This document shows positions 57,635 through 64,000 of a DNA stretch of 64,000 nucleotides, piece by piece. Under the pieces are notes generated by a model, which worked only from the letters and a program-made list of their open reading frames with translations, did not search any database and was not told the origin of the DNA. Position 1 is the stretch's first letter. Each line of letters begins with the position of its first letter. The DNA is from Streptomyces hokutonensis (GTDB lineage Bacteria > Actinomycetota > Actinomycetes > Streptomycetales > Streptomycetaceae). Position numbers and translations under genes: made by a program. The stretch lies in contig NZ_BARG01000088.1 in NCBI RefSeq assembly GCF_000376565.1, forward strand, positions 1-64,000. The letters are read 5' to 3'.

Positions 57635-58479
57635 GAGGACACGGCCTCCTCGCAGGCGCGGCGGACCAGGGTCCGGACGAGTTCCCTGCGGTAGTGGGTG
57701 CTGCCGGACGCGTCCGCGGGCGGCTCCACGGCCTGCGCCGCGGCCGACGCACAGGCCTCGAACGAACCGCCGTCCGCCAGTACGGCCTCGGCCTCCGGCA
57801 CCCGGACGGCCGCGGATGCCACCCCGCCCAGCGCGACCCGCCCGGAGCGCACCTCGCCGTCCTCCACATCGAGGTCTACGGCGGCGGCCACCAGGGCGAA
57901 GTCCCCGCGCCGCTCGGCGAATTCGGTGAGCGCGGCGTGTGGGGCGGGACGCGGGAAGACGATCTCGACGAGGATCTCGTCCGGGTCGAGGGCCGTCGTG
58001 TAGTAGCCGAGGAAGAAGTCGCCGGCCGCGATCGTGCGCTCTCCCCGCGGCCCGCGTGCCACGAACTGCGCGCCCAGTGTCACCGCGAGCAGGCACCACT
58101 CGGCGGTGGCATCGCCGTGCGCCATGCTGCCGCCGACCGTGCCACGGGTACGGATCGGCAGGTGCCCGATCCACGTCATGGCCCTGTTCAGGACCTCGAA
58201 GCCCGCCTCCAGCACCCCGGCCGGGTCGCTCTCCACCGTGTGGTGGGTGGTGAGCGCCCCGATGCGCAGCGCGCCGTCGGCGTCCCGGTGCATCCGGTCC
58301 AGTTCCCGCAGGCCGGCTATGTCGACGAGGTGCCCCGGTCGGGCCAGCCGGTAGTTCATCATCGCGACGAGACTCTGTCCGCCGGCGATGACCTTGGCGT
58401 CCTCGCCGAGCTCGGCCAGCAGCCCCGCGGCACCGTCGACGTCGCGGGCCCGGTGGTACTGGAAGGGGGCGGGCTTCAT
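57631..58479 (-). CDS. Molybdenum hydroxylase FAD subunit
   Basis: A 282-residue CoxM/XdhB-type flavin subunit. The two FAD-binding motifs are readable: VIAGGQSLVAMMNYR (AGGQSL) and IRTRGTVGGSMAHGDATAEW (T-x-G-G). C-terminal CO-dehydrogenase-flavoprotein-type domain with RRGDFALVAAAVDL and VALGGVA. It passes electrons from the iron-sulfur subunit to an external acceptor. ATG 58479 has GGAGG. First of the three hydroxylase subunits, 46 bases after the transporter gene. Confidence 0.93.
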   Translation of the reverse strand: MKPAPFQYHRARDVDGAAGLLAELGEDAKVIAGGQSLVAMMNYRLARPGHLVDIAGLRELDRMHRDADGALRIGALTTHHTVESDPAGVLEAGFEVLNRAMTWIGHLPIRTRGTVGGSMAHGDATAEWCLLAVTLGAQFVARGPRGERTIAAGDFFLGYYTTALDPDEILVEIVFPRPAPHAALTEFAERRGDFALVAAAVDLDVEDGEVRSGRVALGGVASAAVRVPEAEAVLADGGSFEACASAAAQAVEPPADASGSTHYRRELVRTLVRRACEEAVSS

Positions 58480-58525
58480 GGTCCTCCGTATGGTGGCTGG
58501 GCGGCCCGGGAGGGCCGGGGTCGGC

Positions 58526-59926
58526 TCAGAGCGCCGCCTGCTCGGCGATGCCCAGAGGTGCGCGGGCCGTCGGTGTCTCCTCCTCGTCGGCGTCCAGGAC
58601 CCGGCCCTTCGTCTCCGGCGCCGCGAACGCCATCCAGACGACGGCCAGCAGCACCGCGACCCCCAGGACCGCGAAGGTCGTCGCCAGCCCCAGCGCGGGC
58701 CACATGAGCGAACCGAACAACAGCGGGGCGAACCCGGTGAGCGCCCGGCTGACCGAGGAGGCCCAGCCGAAGCCGCTGGCCCTGAGCTCGGTGGGGTACA
58801 GCTCCGAGGCGTAGGCGTACAGGACGGGAACCGTGAGCTGGATCAGGAAGCCGAAGACGGCGATCGCCACGACGGACCCGGTCGGCATCTTCATCACCAG
58901 CGCGAACACGACCAGCGCGGCGGACGCGACCGGAGCCGAGACCCCGATCAGCCACTTGCGGCCGACGATGTCGACGAGCGCCGTGGACACCAGCACACCG
59001 ACGATTCCGACACCGCTCATCAAGGTGGTCTTCATGAAAGCCGCCGTGTCACCGAGACCCTCGTCCTTGAGGATCGTCGGCATCCAGCTCAGGGCCGCGT
59101 AGTAGACCAGCATGATGGTGGCGAACAACGCCCAGGCCGCGGAGGTGATGCGCGGGCTGAACTTCCATACGCGGCGCAGCTGTTCGGCCGCGGCGGCCAC
59201 TCCGCGCGGGCCGGTCTCGGCGACGGGCTCCGGGATCGTGTACGGCACGGCCGGCGCGCCGGTACGGGCGACCAGGTCGTCGATGACCTGCCTGGCCTCC
59301 GTCTCGCGGCCCTTCTTCGCCAGGTAGACGGGCGACTCCGGGATACCCCGGCGCGCCCAGAACAGCAGCAGCGCGGGCAGCACCATCGTCGACAGCATCC
59401 ACCGCCAGTTCCCGTGCACCGACAGCAGCGCCGTCGACACGAACCCGCACAGCGTGACGCCCACCGGCCACCACACATCGAGCCCGGTCAGCACCCGGCC
59501 CCGGTACTTGCGCGGCGAGAACTCGCTCACCAGCGCGTAGTCCACCGGTATGCAGCCGCCGAGGCCGATGCCCGCGAGGAAGCGCAGCGCGAGGAAGACC
59601 GGGTACGTGGGCGAGAGCGCGCCGAGGACGGAGAACAGGGCGAAGACCAGCAACGTGACGCTGAAGGCCTTCTTCCGGCCGATCCGGTCCGCGACCGAGC
59701 CCCAGGCGATGGCGCCTACGGCCATGCCGACGAGGTTGGCGGTGGCGACATATCCGCGCTCGCTCAGCGAGAGGCCGAAGTGCTCACCCACGAGTGGCAT
59801 CAGGAAGCCGTTGAGGGCGATGTCGTACGCGTCGAAGAGGTAGCCGAGGCCACCGATGATGAAGATCTTTCCCTGGACGGACCATCTCCAGGGCAGTTCC
59901 TGAACGATCTGATCGCCTGTTTTCAC
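58526..59926 (-). CDS. MFS transporter, probably for nicotinate or an intermediate
   Basis: A 466-residue, 12-segment transporter of the sugar/aromatic-acid-type major facilitator group. Seen: the loop 2-3 signature GSVADRIGRKKAF, RFLAGIGLGGCIPVDYALVSEF, the long cytoplasmic central loop (about 210-260), and ASELYPTELRASGFGW. GTG 59926 is chosen, with GGAG six bases upstream, and starts just before the conserved region; the frame is open further upstream. It lies between nicC and the hydroxylase genes. In Pseudomonas an MFS protein (NicT) takes up hydroxynicotinate or nicotinate; the same role is inferred. Confidence 0.9.
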   Translation of the reverse strand: MKTGDQIVQELPWRWSVQGKIFIIGGLGYLFDAYDIALNGFLMPLVGEHFGLSLSERGYVATANLVGMAVGAIAWGSVADRIGRKKAFSVTLLVFALFSVLGALSPTYPVFLALRFLAGIGLGGCIPVDYALVSEFSPRKYRGRVLTGLDVWWPVGVTLCGFVSTALLSVHGNWRWMLSTMVLPALLLFWARRGIPESPVYLAKKGRETEARQVIDDLVARTGAPAVPYTIPEPVAETGPRGVAAAAEQLRRVWKFSPRITSAAWALFATIMLVYYAALSWMPTILKDEGLGDTAAFMKTTLMSGVGIVGVLVSTALVDIVGRKWLIGVSAPVASAALVVFALVMKMPTGSVVAIAVFGFLIQLTVPVLYAYASELYPTELRASGFGWASSVSRALTGFAPLLFGSLMWPALGLATTFAVLGVAVLLAVVWMAFAAPETKGRVLDADEEETPTARAPLGIAEQAAL

Positions 59927-59993
59927 GTTCGCTCCACGAGGTCGCGTTGACGTTCTTGAGGGGAAGGGCGGAGAGGCCAAGAGGTGGAGAGGC

Positions 59994-61262
59994 TCAACGG
60001 GCGAACTGGTACGAGAACGCGCCGAGATCCGGGTCGTTGAGCGGGGTGCCCGACCACAGCCAGTCGTAGGACAGGTCCGACTCCCCGTCGAAGTTCCTCA
60101 ACTTCTCGTCCCTGGCCCGCTGTTCGGGGCCGTCGGGCAGGTGGTAGAAGGTCTTGTTGCGCAGGGAGGCGTCCTGCACCATGCCGGCGTGCTTGGCACG
60201 CCGGTCGACATAGCGGCGCAGCGCTCCCTCGACGCCGGCCGCTGTGACCGCGCCGAGTTCCTCGGCCAGTACGGCGGCGTCCTCCATGGCCTGCGAGGCG
60301 CCCTGCGCCTGGTAGGGGAGCATCGCGTGGCAGGCGTCCCCGAGGAGGGCCACCCGGCCGTCCGTCCACACCGGGTCGCGGCGCCGGTGGTGGAGCGCGA
60401 AGGCGGAGACGTCCTCCTTCGCCTTGGAGAGCATGGCCGGTACGCGGTCGTCCCAGCCGGGGAACGCGTCCACGAGGTCCTGCGCGGTCGCGGACACACT
60501 CCACTTCGCGGCGACCTCGTCCGTGCAGGGCACGCACGCCACGACGTTGAGGTACTCGCCGCCACGGATCATGTAGTGCACGAGGTGCCGGTCGGGCCCG
60601 TACCAGATGGTGCTCTGGAACCGGTCCACGAGCCAGCGCGTCGCCGGGTCGGCGGCGATCAACTCGCCCGGGATCAGCGCCCGGTAGGCCATCTCGCCGG
60701 AGAACAGCAGGGTGTCGGGGGCGCCCATCAGGTCACGTGTCCGCGAGCGGATGCCGTCGGCGCCGACGAGCGCGTCGCCGGCGTGCCGACGCCCGTCCTC
60801 GGTGACCGCGACGGGACGTTCGGGGTCGGTGCGGTCCAGGTCGACGACCTTGCTTCCGGTGTGCACCTGGACGACGGGACCGGGACCGGCGGGGTCGACG
60901 CAGGCGTCCAGCAGGATGCGGTGGAGATCGGCCCGGTGGTAGTGCCAGTAGGGGGCGTTGAACCGGTCCTTGACGCGCTGTCCCAGCGAGGTCAGCCCGA
61001 CGATGCGGCCGTCCTGCCACCGCCGTCGCACTTGATCGAGCGGCTCGGTGTGGATGGCCTCCATCTGCCGCCGCAGTCCGAGCCCCATCAGCACCCGGCT
61101 CGCGTTGGGCGCCGTCTGGATGCCCGCGCCGGCCTCGCCGAGCTCGGACGCCTGCTCCAGGACGGTGACCCGCAGACCGCGCTGCCGCAGTGCCAACGCG
61201 GTGGTGAGCCCGCCGAGACCTCCTCCGACGACGGTGACTTCGTACGACTGGCTGGGCGCCAC
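59994..61262 (-). CDS. nicC: FAD monooxygenase NicC-like (6-hydroxynicotinate 3-monooxygenase)
   Basis: A 422-residue class A flavin monooxygenase. Dinucleotide fold VTVVGGGLGGLTTALAL, the middle DG motif (ALVGADGIRSRTRDLM), and the GD motif (RVALLGDACHAMLPYQAQGASQAMEDAAVL). By context and similarity to Pseudomonas NicC it would decarboxylate and hydroxylate 6-hydroxynicotinate to 2,5-dihydroxypyridine using NADH and O2. Salicylate hydroxylase-type enzymes share the fold, so the name rests on the neighbouring nicX. GTG start with GGAGG close upstream; 56 bases after nicX. Confidence 0.88.
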   Translation of the reverse strand: MAPSQSYEVTVVGGGLGGLTTALALRQRGLRVTVLEQASELGEAGAGIQTAPNASRVLMGLGLRRQMEAIHTEPLDQVRRRWQDGRIVGLTSLGQRVKDRFNAPYWHYHRADLHRILLDACVDPAGPGPVVQVHTGSKVVDLDRTDPERPVAVTEDGRRHAGDALVGADGIRSRTRDLMGAPDTLLFSGEMAYRALIPGELIAADPATRWLVDRFQSTIWYGPDRHLVHYMIRGGEYLNVVACVPCTDEVAAKWSVSATAQDLVDAFPGWDDRVPAMLSKAKEDVSAFALHHRRRDPVWTDGRVALLGDACHAMLPYQAQGASQAMEDAAVLAEELGAVTAAGVEGALRRYVDRRAKHAGMVQDASLRNKTFYHLPDGPEQRARDEKLRNFDGESDLSYDWLWSGTPLNDPDLGAFSYQFAR

Positions 61263-61318
61263 ACTTCCTCCAACTCGCGTGCGGGTACGGGTGGTTCGGG
61301 GGGAGCAGACCGGCGCGG

Positions 61319-62350
61319 TCAGTCGCCGGGCAGCTTTCCGGCGGTGACGACCTCGACCTCGTCGACCGTCACGGTGCAGCCGCGCATCGCGATGTCGAGG
61401 TGGGCGTAGGACTCACGCCCGAGGACCGGGTGCGGGCCCGTCGACCAGAGGAAGTTGCCGGCGAAGGCGCGGGCGTCCATGCCCATCAGGTCGTCCTTGC
61501 CGTACATCGCTGTGGCGAACCAGTCGGCGGTACGCATCAGGCCCCACCCCATGTGGGAGAGGCTGCGCGCCCACTGGTCCCGGGCGTCCTCGAAGAACGT
61601 CGACAGCAGTTCGGCCTCGGCGCCGCCGGACACCTTCTCGATGTGTCCGCCGGCGATCTGCAGGGTGACCGGGGAGCGGACGTACTCCTTGAAGGGCAGC
61701 AGGATGTCGCCCTCGGCGAGCACGATCTGCCCGTCGGAGATCTCCGGCCAGCACAGCACCATCGTGCTCGGCCAGTGGTCCCAGCGGCCCGGGTCGTCGG
61801 CGAAGCCACACTGGAACTCCGGCTTGGAACCGGCGAGTTGGACGGTGAGATCGGTTCCCGCGTCCGAGGTGACCCGCATGACGGACGACCGCTTCAGCAG
61901 GCCGACGCCCTCCAGCACCTCCGCCTTGTCGCCCTCCTTGGGGAGGTTGCGGATCAGCACGTCGGGGGCGTCGCAGACGAAGATGATGCGGGTGCCGGCG
62001 CGCAGGATCTCCTGCTGGACCGGCGCGTGGATGAACCCCTCGCGGGTCAGGTCGACGACCAGGTCGGCCGACTTGAGCAGGTCCTGCGCGGTGCTGTCGT
62101 TGAGGACGGAGACCAGTCCCGGGCCCGCGCCGGTGTGGGTGCTGGGCATCGGCGCGGGGCTGCCGCCCGGCACGGTCGCGGAGATGACATGCGCCCCGCA
62201 CGCCTTGGCGGCGCCGAACGCGGCCGCGACGTAGTCGCCGCGGCTGCCGGGCTCGGACAGCACCACGACGTGCTCGTCGCTGCGCAGCTTGCACAGCCGC
62301 AGCTCGCGGGTGAAGGCATCGAGCAGGTCGACGGACGAAAGATCGAACAC
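61319..62350 (-). CDS. nicX: 2,5-dihydroxypyridine 5,6-dioxygenase NicX
   Basis: A 343-residue iron dioxygenase that opens the pyridine ring to N-formylmaleamate. Match to Pseudomonas NicX: DLVVDL(T), EQEILRAGTRI-like segment (QQEILRAGTRIIFVCD), DDPGRWDHWPSTMVLCWPE, EGDILLPFKEYV, the iron-ligand His in LSHMGWGL, MDARAFAGNFLWSTGP, and the H-x-D pair in YAHLDIAMRGC. GTG 62350 is preferred because GGAG precedes it and conserved sequence starts soon after. It is the first gene of the minus-strand operon; the 243 bases upstream carry an inverted repeat at 62552-62581. Confidence 0.92.
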   Translation of the reverse strand: MFDLSSVDLLDAFTRELRLCKLRSDEHVVVLSEPGSRGDYVAAAFGAAKACGAHVISATVPGGSPAPMPSTHTGAGPGLVSVLNDSTAQDLLKSADLVVDLTREGFIHAPVQQEILRAGTRIIFVCDAPDVLIRNLPKEGDKAEVLEGVGLLKRSSVMRVTSDAGTDLTVQLAGSKPEFQCGFADDPGRWDHWPSTMVLCWPEISDGQIVLAEGDILLPFKEYVRSPVTLQIAGGHIEKVSGGAEAELLSTFFEDARDQWARSLSHMGWGLMRTADWFATAMYGKDDLMGMDARAFAGNFLWSTGPHPVLGRESYAHLDIAMRGCTVTVDEVEVVTAGKLPGD

Positions 62351-62551
62351 GGGCTTCTCCAGGTTTCGCCGAGAGGTGCCGACAGTGCTCTTCGGCGGCC
62401 TGCGGACATGGCGCAGGCACGCTCCGGGCACGGCGACGGAAGGGAGAGCGAACAGGGGAGAGTGGAGGGAGACGGGGAGCGGAGGCAGGGCGGATCGACC
62501 CCGCGATGCATGGGTTGAGCAGCGGATTCGGGGCGGTGGGGTGCCGCCCGA

Positions 62552-62581
62552 CAGAGATAATCCGAGCACGTACTATCTCTG
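62552..62581. promoter_or_regulatory. Inverted repeat CAGAGATA-N14-TATCTCTG upstream of nicX
   Basis: Perfect 8-base arms around a 14-base spacer, in AT-richer DNA about 200 bases before nicX and just before the fragment at 62594. It is a good candidate operator for the MarR regulator or an activator of the nic operon. Assigned by position only. Confidence 0.5.
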
Positions 62582-62593
62582 CTTGGCAAGGGG

Positions 62594-62998
62594 GTGCGCG
62601 CCGAGTTAACACGGTTATTTCGTGACGGGCCGTCAGGGTGGACGCGAACTTCCGGGCTGATCTCCGCTTTGCGTGCGCACGACACGAGGATCGTCGTCAA
62701 CGGTGGTGGCAACGTCACCGTGGGCACGGCGCAGACGATCCGCTGCCCCGTCGAAATCACCGTCAAGGCGAACGACGGCGGCTACTGGATCTCCGACCTG
62801 GCGCGGGCCGATCGGGAGGACCGCAAGTACCACGGGTTCCCCGGGCGGCAGGTCAAGCTCCAGTTCAGGAAGAAGGGTGCCGCCCACTTCGCCACGGTCA
62901 AGACCGTCACGACGGGCGACACCCGGCAACTGACCACCGAGGTGACCGACACCGCGGCAGACAGGTGGAGCTGGTACTTGTGCGACTTCGCGATCTAG
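62594..62998 (+). pseudogene. Secreted-protein-like fragment
   Basis: An open frame of 134 codons. From residue 30 on (DTRIVVNGGGNVTVGTAQTI, then VEITVKANDGG) it resembles a repeated domain of secreted Streptomyces proteins. The N-terminus has no signal peptide and contains two TTA codons (residues 5 and 8) plus unremarkable sequence. The start GTG has only a poly-G ribosome site. The likely reading is a remnant of a larger exported protein whose front was lost, though a short real gene cannot be excluded. Two cysteines near the ends (IRCP, LCDF) could form a disulfide. Confidence 0.45.
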
Positions 62999-63145
62999 GT
63001 GACCGGGCGGCCGGCGAGCGGTCGTCGGTGGTGGGCGTGTCCGGCCTGTGCCTGGTGGAGCCTGTGGCAGATGGAATAGCTGTCCACTTGGTGCTCGCCC
63101 GTTCCAGCCACGGTGTTGATCACCGATGCCGGGCGGAGCCGGTTC

Positions 63146-63472
63146 TCAGCCCTGGGACTCGATCTCGGTGTCTGCGACGGCGATGGCGACGCCGAGAGCC
63201 GTGGCGATGTTGCCGGCTGCGGTCATGACGCGGGCGGTGCCCACGATGGGCGCGATGGCGACAAGGACGTCCTGCAACTGGTCGGCGGTCAGGCCGGTCT
63301 TGAGGGCGGGGTCGATATGGGCCACGTACGAGATCGGCGGAGCGTCCGAGGCGGCGAGCGCGGCGATACGCGTGAGGATGAGCAGGTCCGGGGTCATCCC
63401 GCATCGCTCGATCGAGTCGATCGTCATGGCGGCGAGGGTGTCAAGGACGGGTGTTTCCGATGAAGTGGACAT
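63146..63472 (-). CDS. Carboxymuconolactone decarboxylase-like small protein
   Basis: A 108-residue helical protein resembling the CMD/AhpD-like family (MTPDLLILTRIAALAASDAPPISYVAHIDPALKTGLTADQLQDVLVAIAPIVGTARVMTAAGNI). The C-x-x-C pair of peroxidase-type members is absent, so it is likely not a redox enzyme; the histidine in VAHID remains. ATG 63472 has AGGAGGA eight bases upstream. It is divergent from the amphi-Trp gene with 234 bases between. Function unknown. Confidence 0.82.
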   Translation of the reverse strand: MSTSSETPVLDTLAAMTIDSIERCGMTPDLLILTRIAALAASDAPPISYVAHIDPALKTGLTADQLQDVLVAIAPIVGTARVMTAAGNIATALGVAIAVADTEIESQG

Positions 63473-63706
63473 GCCGTATGTCCTCCTGGTGAGATTCGAC
63501 CCCGAGAGACAACAGGCGGAAGGAACCGAGTTCCGCGAGCGAGGGATTCCTCTCCACGGTAGAACGCTTCCGGGCCTCGCGCGCGGGGGCGCATGGTCCG
63601 TCGTGTCGGAGAGAAGCTCCGGGCGCCCGGCCGTGCGGATGTCCGATCTCGTGCTTGGCCTCAGAATGGGCGTAATCGACTCTTCTCTTCCGAAGGGGAG
63701 ACACCC

Positions 63707-64000
63707 ATGAAGGACCTGAAGTTCGAGCAGAAGCGCTCTCTGTCGCGCTTTGAGGCTGCTGATCAACTCGCGGCACTCGCAGCCGCACTGCGGGAAGGCG
63801 GGGATGTCGAAGTGGAACTCGGGCTCGGAACGCTCAGCCTGCGGATCCCCGACGACCTGCGCAGCGAGACAGAGGTCGAGATCGGTAATGGGGAGATCGA
63901 GCTGGAGATCGAGTTCAAGTGGCCGACCGCGCCGCCCCGCACGACGCCGTCGCGAACGGTTGCAGCCGCGAAGAAGGCCGGACGGGCCAAGAGGGCGCCC
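63707..64000 (+). CDS. Amphi-Trp domain protein, 5' part
   Basis: The first 98 codons of a gene that runs off the window end. It starts MKDLKFEQKRSLSRFEAADQ and includes LGLGTLSLRIPDDLRSETEVE and a tryptophan in FKWPTAP. This matches the small amphi-Trp domain proteins, a short alpha/beta domain of unknown function common in actinobacteria and archaea. The end in view is Lys/Arg/Ala-rich, suggesting a basic tail that may bind nucleic acid. GGGGAG (63696-63701) is a good ribosome site. The gene lies divergent from the CMD-like gene. Confidence 0.8.
   Translation, partial: MKDLKFEQKRSLSRFEAADQLAALAAALREGGDVEVELGLGTLSLRIPDDLRSETEVEIGNGEIELEIEFKWPTAPPRTTPSRTVAAAKKAGRAKRAP

Noticed and set aside
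55226..58479. Aerobic CO dehydrogenase (CoxMSL)
   Set aside because: The large subunit has PYRGVSR where form I CO dehydrogenases have AYRCSFR, and the neighbours are nicotinate-pathway genes without cox maturation genes.
63146..63472. AhpD-type peroxidase
   Set aside because: The redox C-x-x-C pair is absent, so only the fold assignment is kept.
1..64000. tRNA genes, insertion sequences, integrases, attachment sites or origins
   Set aside because: No cloverleaf-like sequence, transposase or integrase motif, or terminal repeat pair was seen on either strand.

Overview
The window is high-GC actinobacterial DNA, almost certainly from a Streptomyces chromosome. The evidence is strong third-position GC bias, frequent GTG starts, tightly overlapping stop/start pairs, a SpoIIE-type PAS/GAF/PP2C/HATPase regulator, a sugar ABC importer without its own ATPase, and a single TTA (bldA-type) codon in an otherwise TTA-free gene. 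Apart from one possible gene fragment near 62.6 kb it is densely coding. I see no tRNA, rRNA, CRISPR array, insertion sequence or prophage gene.

Layout. (1) 1-14.5 kb: part of a hybrid NRPS-PKS biosynthetic cluster: a truncated NRPS (A-PCP-TE seen), a 3030-residue A-PCP-C-A-PCP-KS-KR-ACP-TE protein with no AT domain, a GSCFA protein, an SGNH esterase and a TauD-type dioxygenase. Specificity-pocket residues read by hand suggest Val/Ile then Pro. With the KS-KR extension and the dioxygenase this resembles the detoxin/rimosamide family. (2) 14.5-18.3 kb: a protein of unknown function, a luciferase-like flavin enzyme, a maleylpyruvate-isomerase-like protein and a D-Ala-D-Ala carboxypeptidase. (3) 18.4-24.4 kb: the multi-domain phosphatase (possibly leaderless), a RutA-type pyrimidine oxygenase with a cysteine amidohydrolase, and a transglutaminase-like protein whose leader forms a perfect 18-bp inverted repeat with the leader of a possible 25-residue ORF. 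(4) 24.4-36.9 kb: an 11-kb sugar utilisation operon (binding protein, two permeases, two glycoside hydrolases, phosphomannose-isomerase-like enzyme, ROK kinase) divergent from a LacI repressor, with a near-perfect operator between them. (5) 37-45.7 kb: a DUF4265 protein, a cytidine-deaminase/ASCH fusion, an NB-ARC/TPR regulator, two Lrp/AsnC regulators, PhzF, a cystathionine-synthase-family PLP enzyme and an amidohydrolase. (6) 45.7-50.3 kb: cyclophilin, DEAD-box helicase with a hairpin leader, a small barrel protein, and a LacI regulator facing a cysteine-dioxygenase-like cupin across a pair of operators.

(7) 50.4-62.4 kb: twelve genes on the minus strand that together encode what looks like a complete nicotinate catabolic pathway: molybdenum hydroxylase (three subunits plus CoxG), NicC-like monooxygenase, NicX dioxygenase, NicD deformylase, NicF amidase, NicE isomerase, an MFS transporter, a MarR regulator and a PyrE-like protein. 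It would convert nicotinate through 6-hydroxynicotinate, 2,5-dihydroxypyridine, N-formylmaleamate, maleamate and maleate to fumarate. (8) 62.6-64 kb: a secreted-protein fragment, a carboxymuconolactone-decarboxylase-like protein and the start of an amphi-Trp protein cut by the window end.

The strongest leads for new biology are the AT-less detoxin-like assembly line with its GSCFA/SGNH pair, the deaminase-ASCH fusion that could turn N4-acetylcytidine into uridine, and the full actinobacterial nicotinate cluster.
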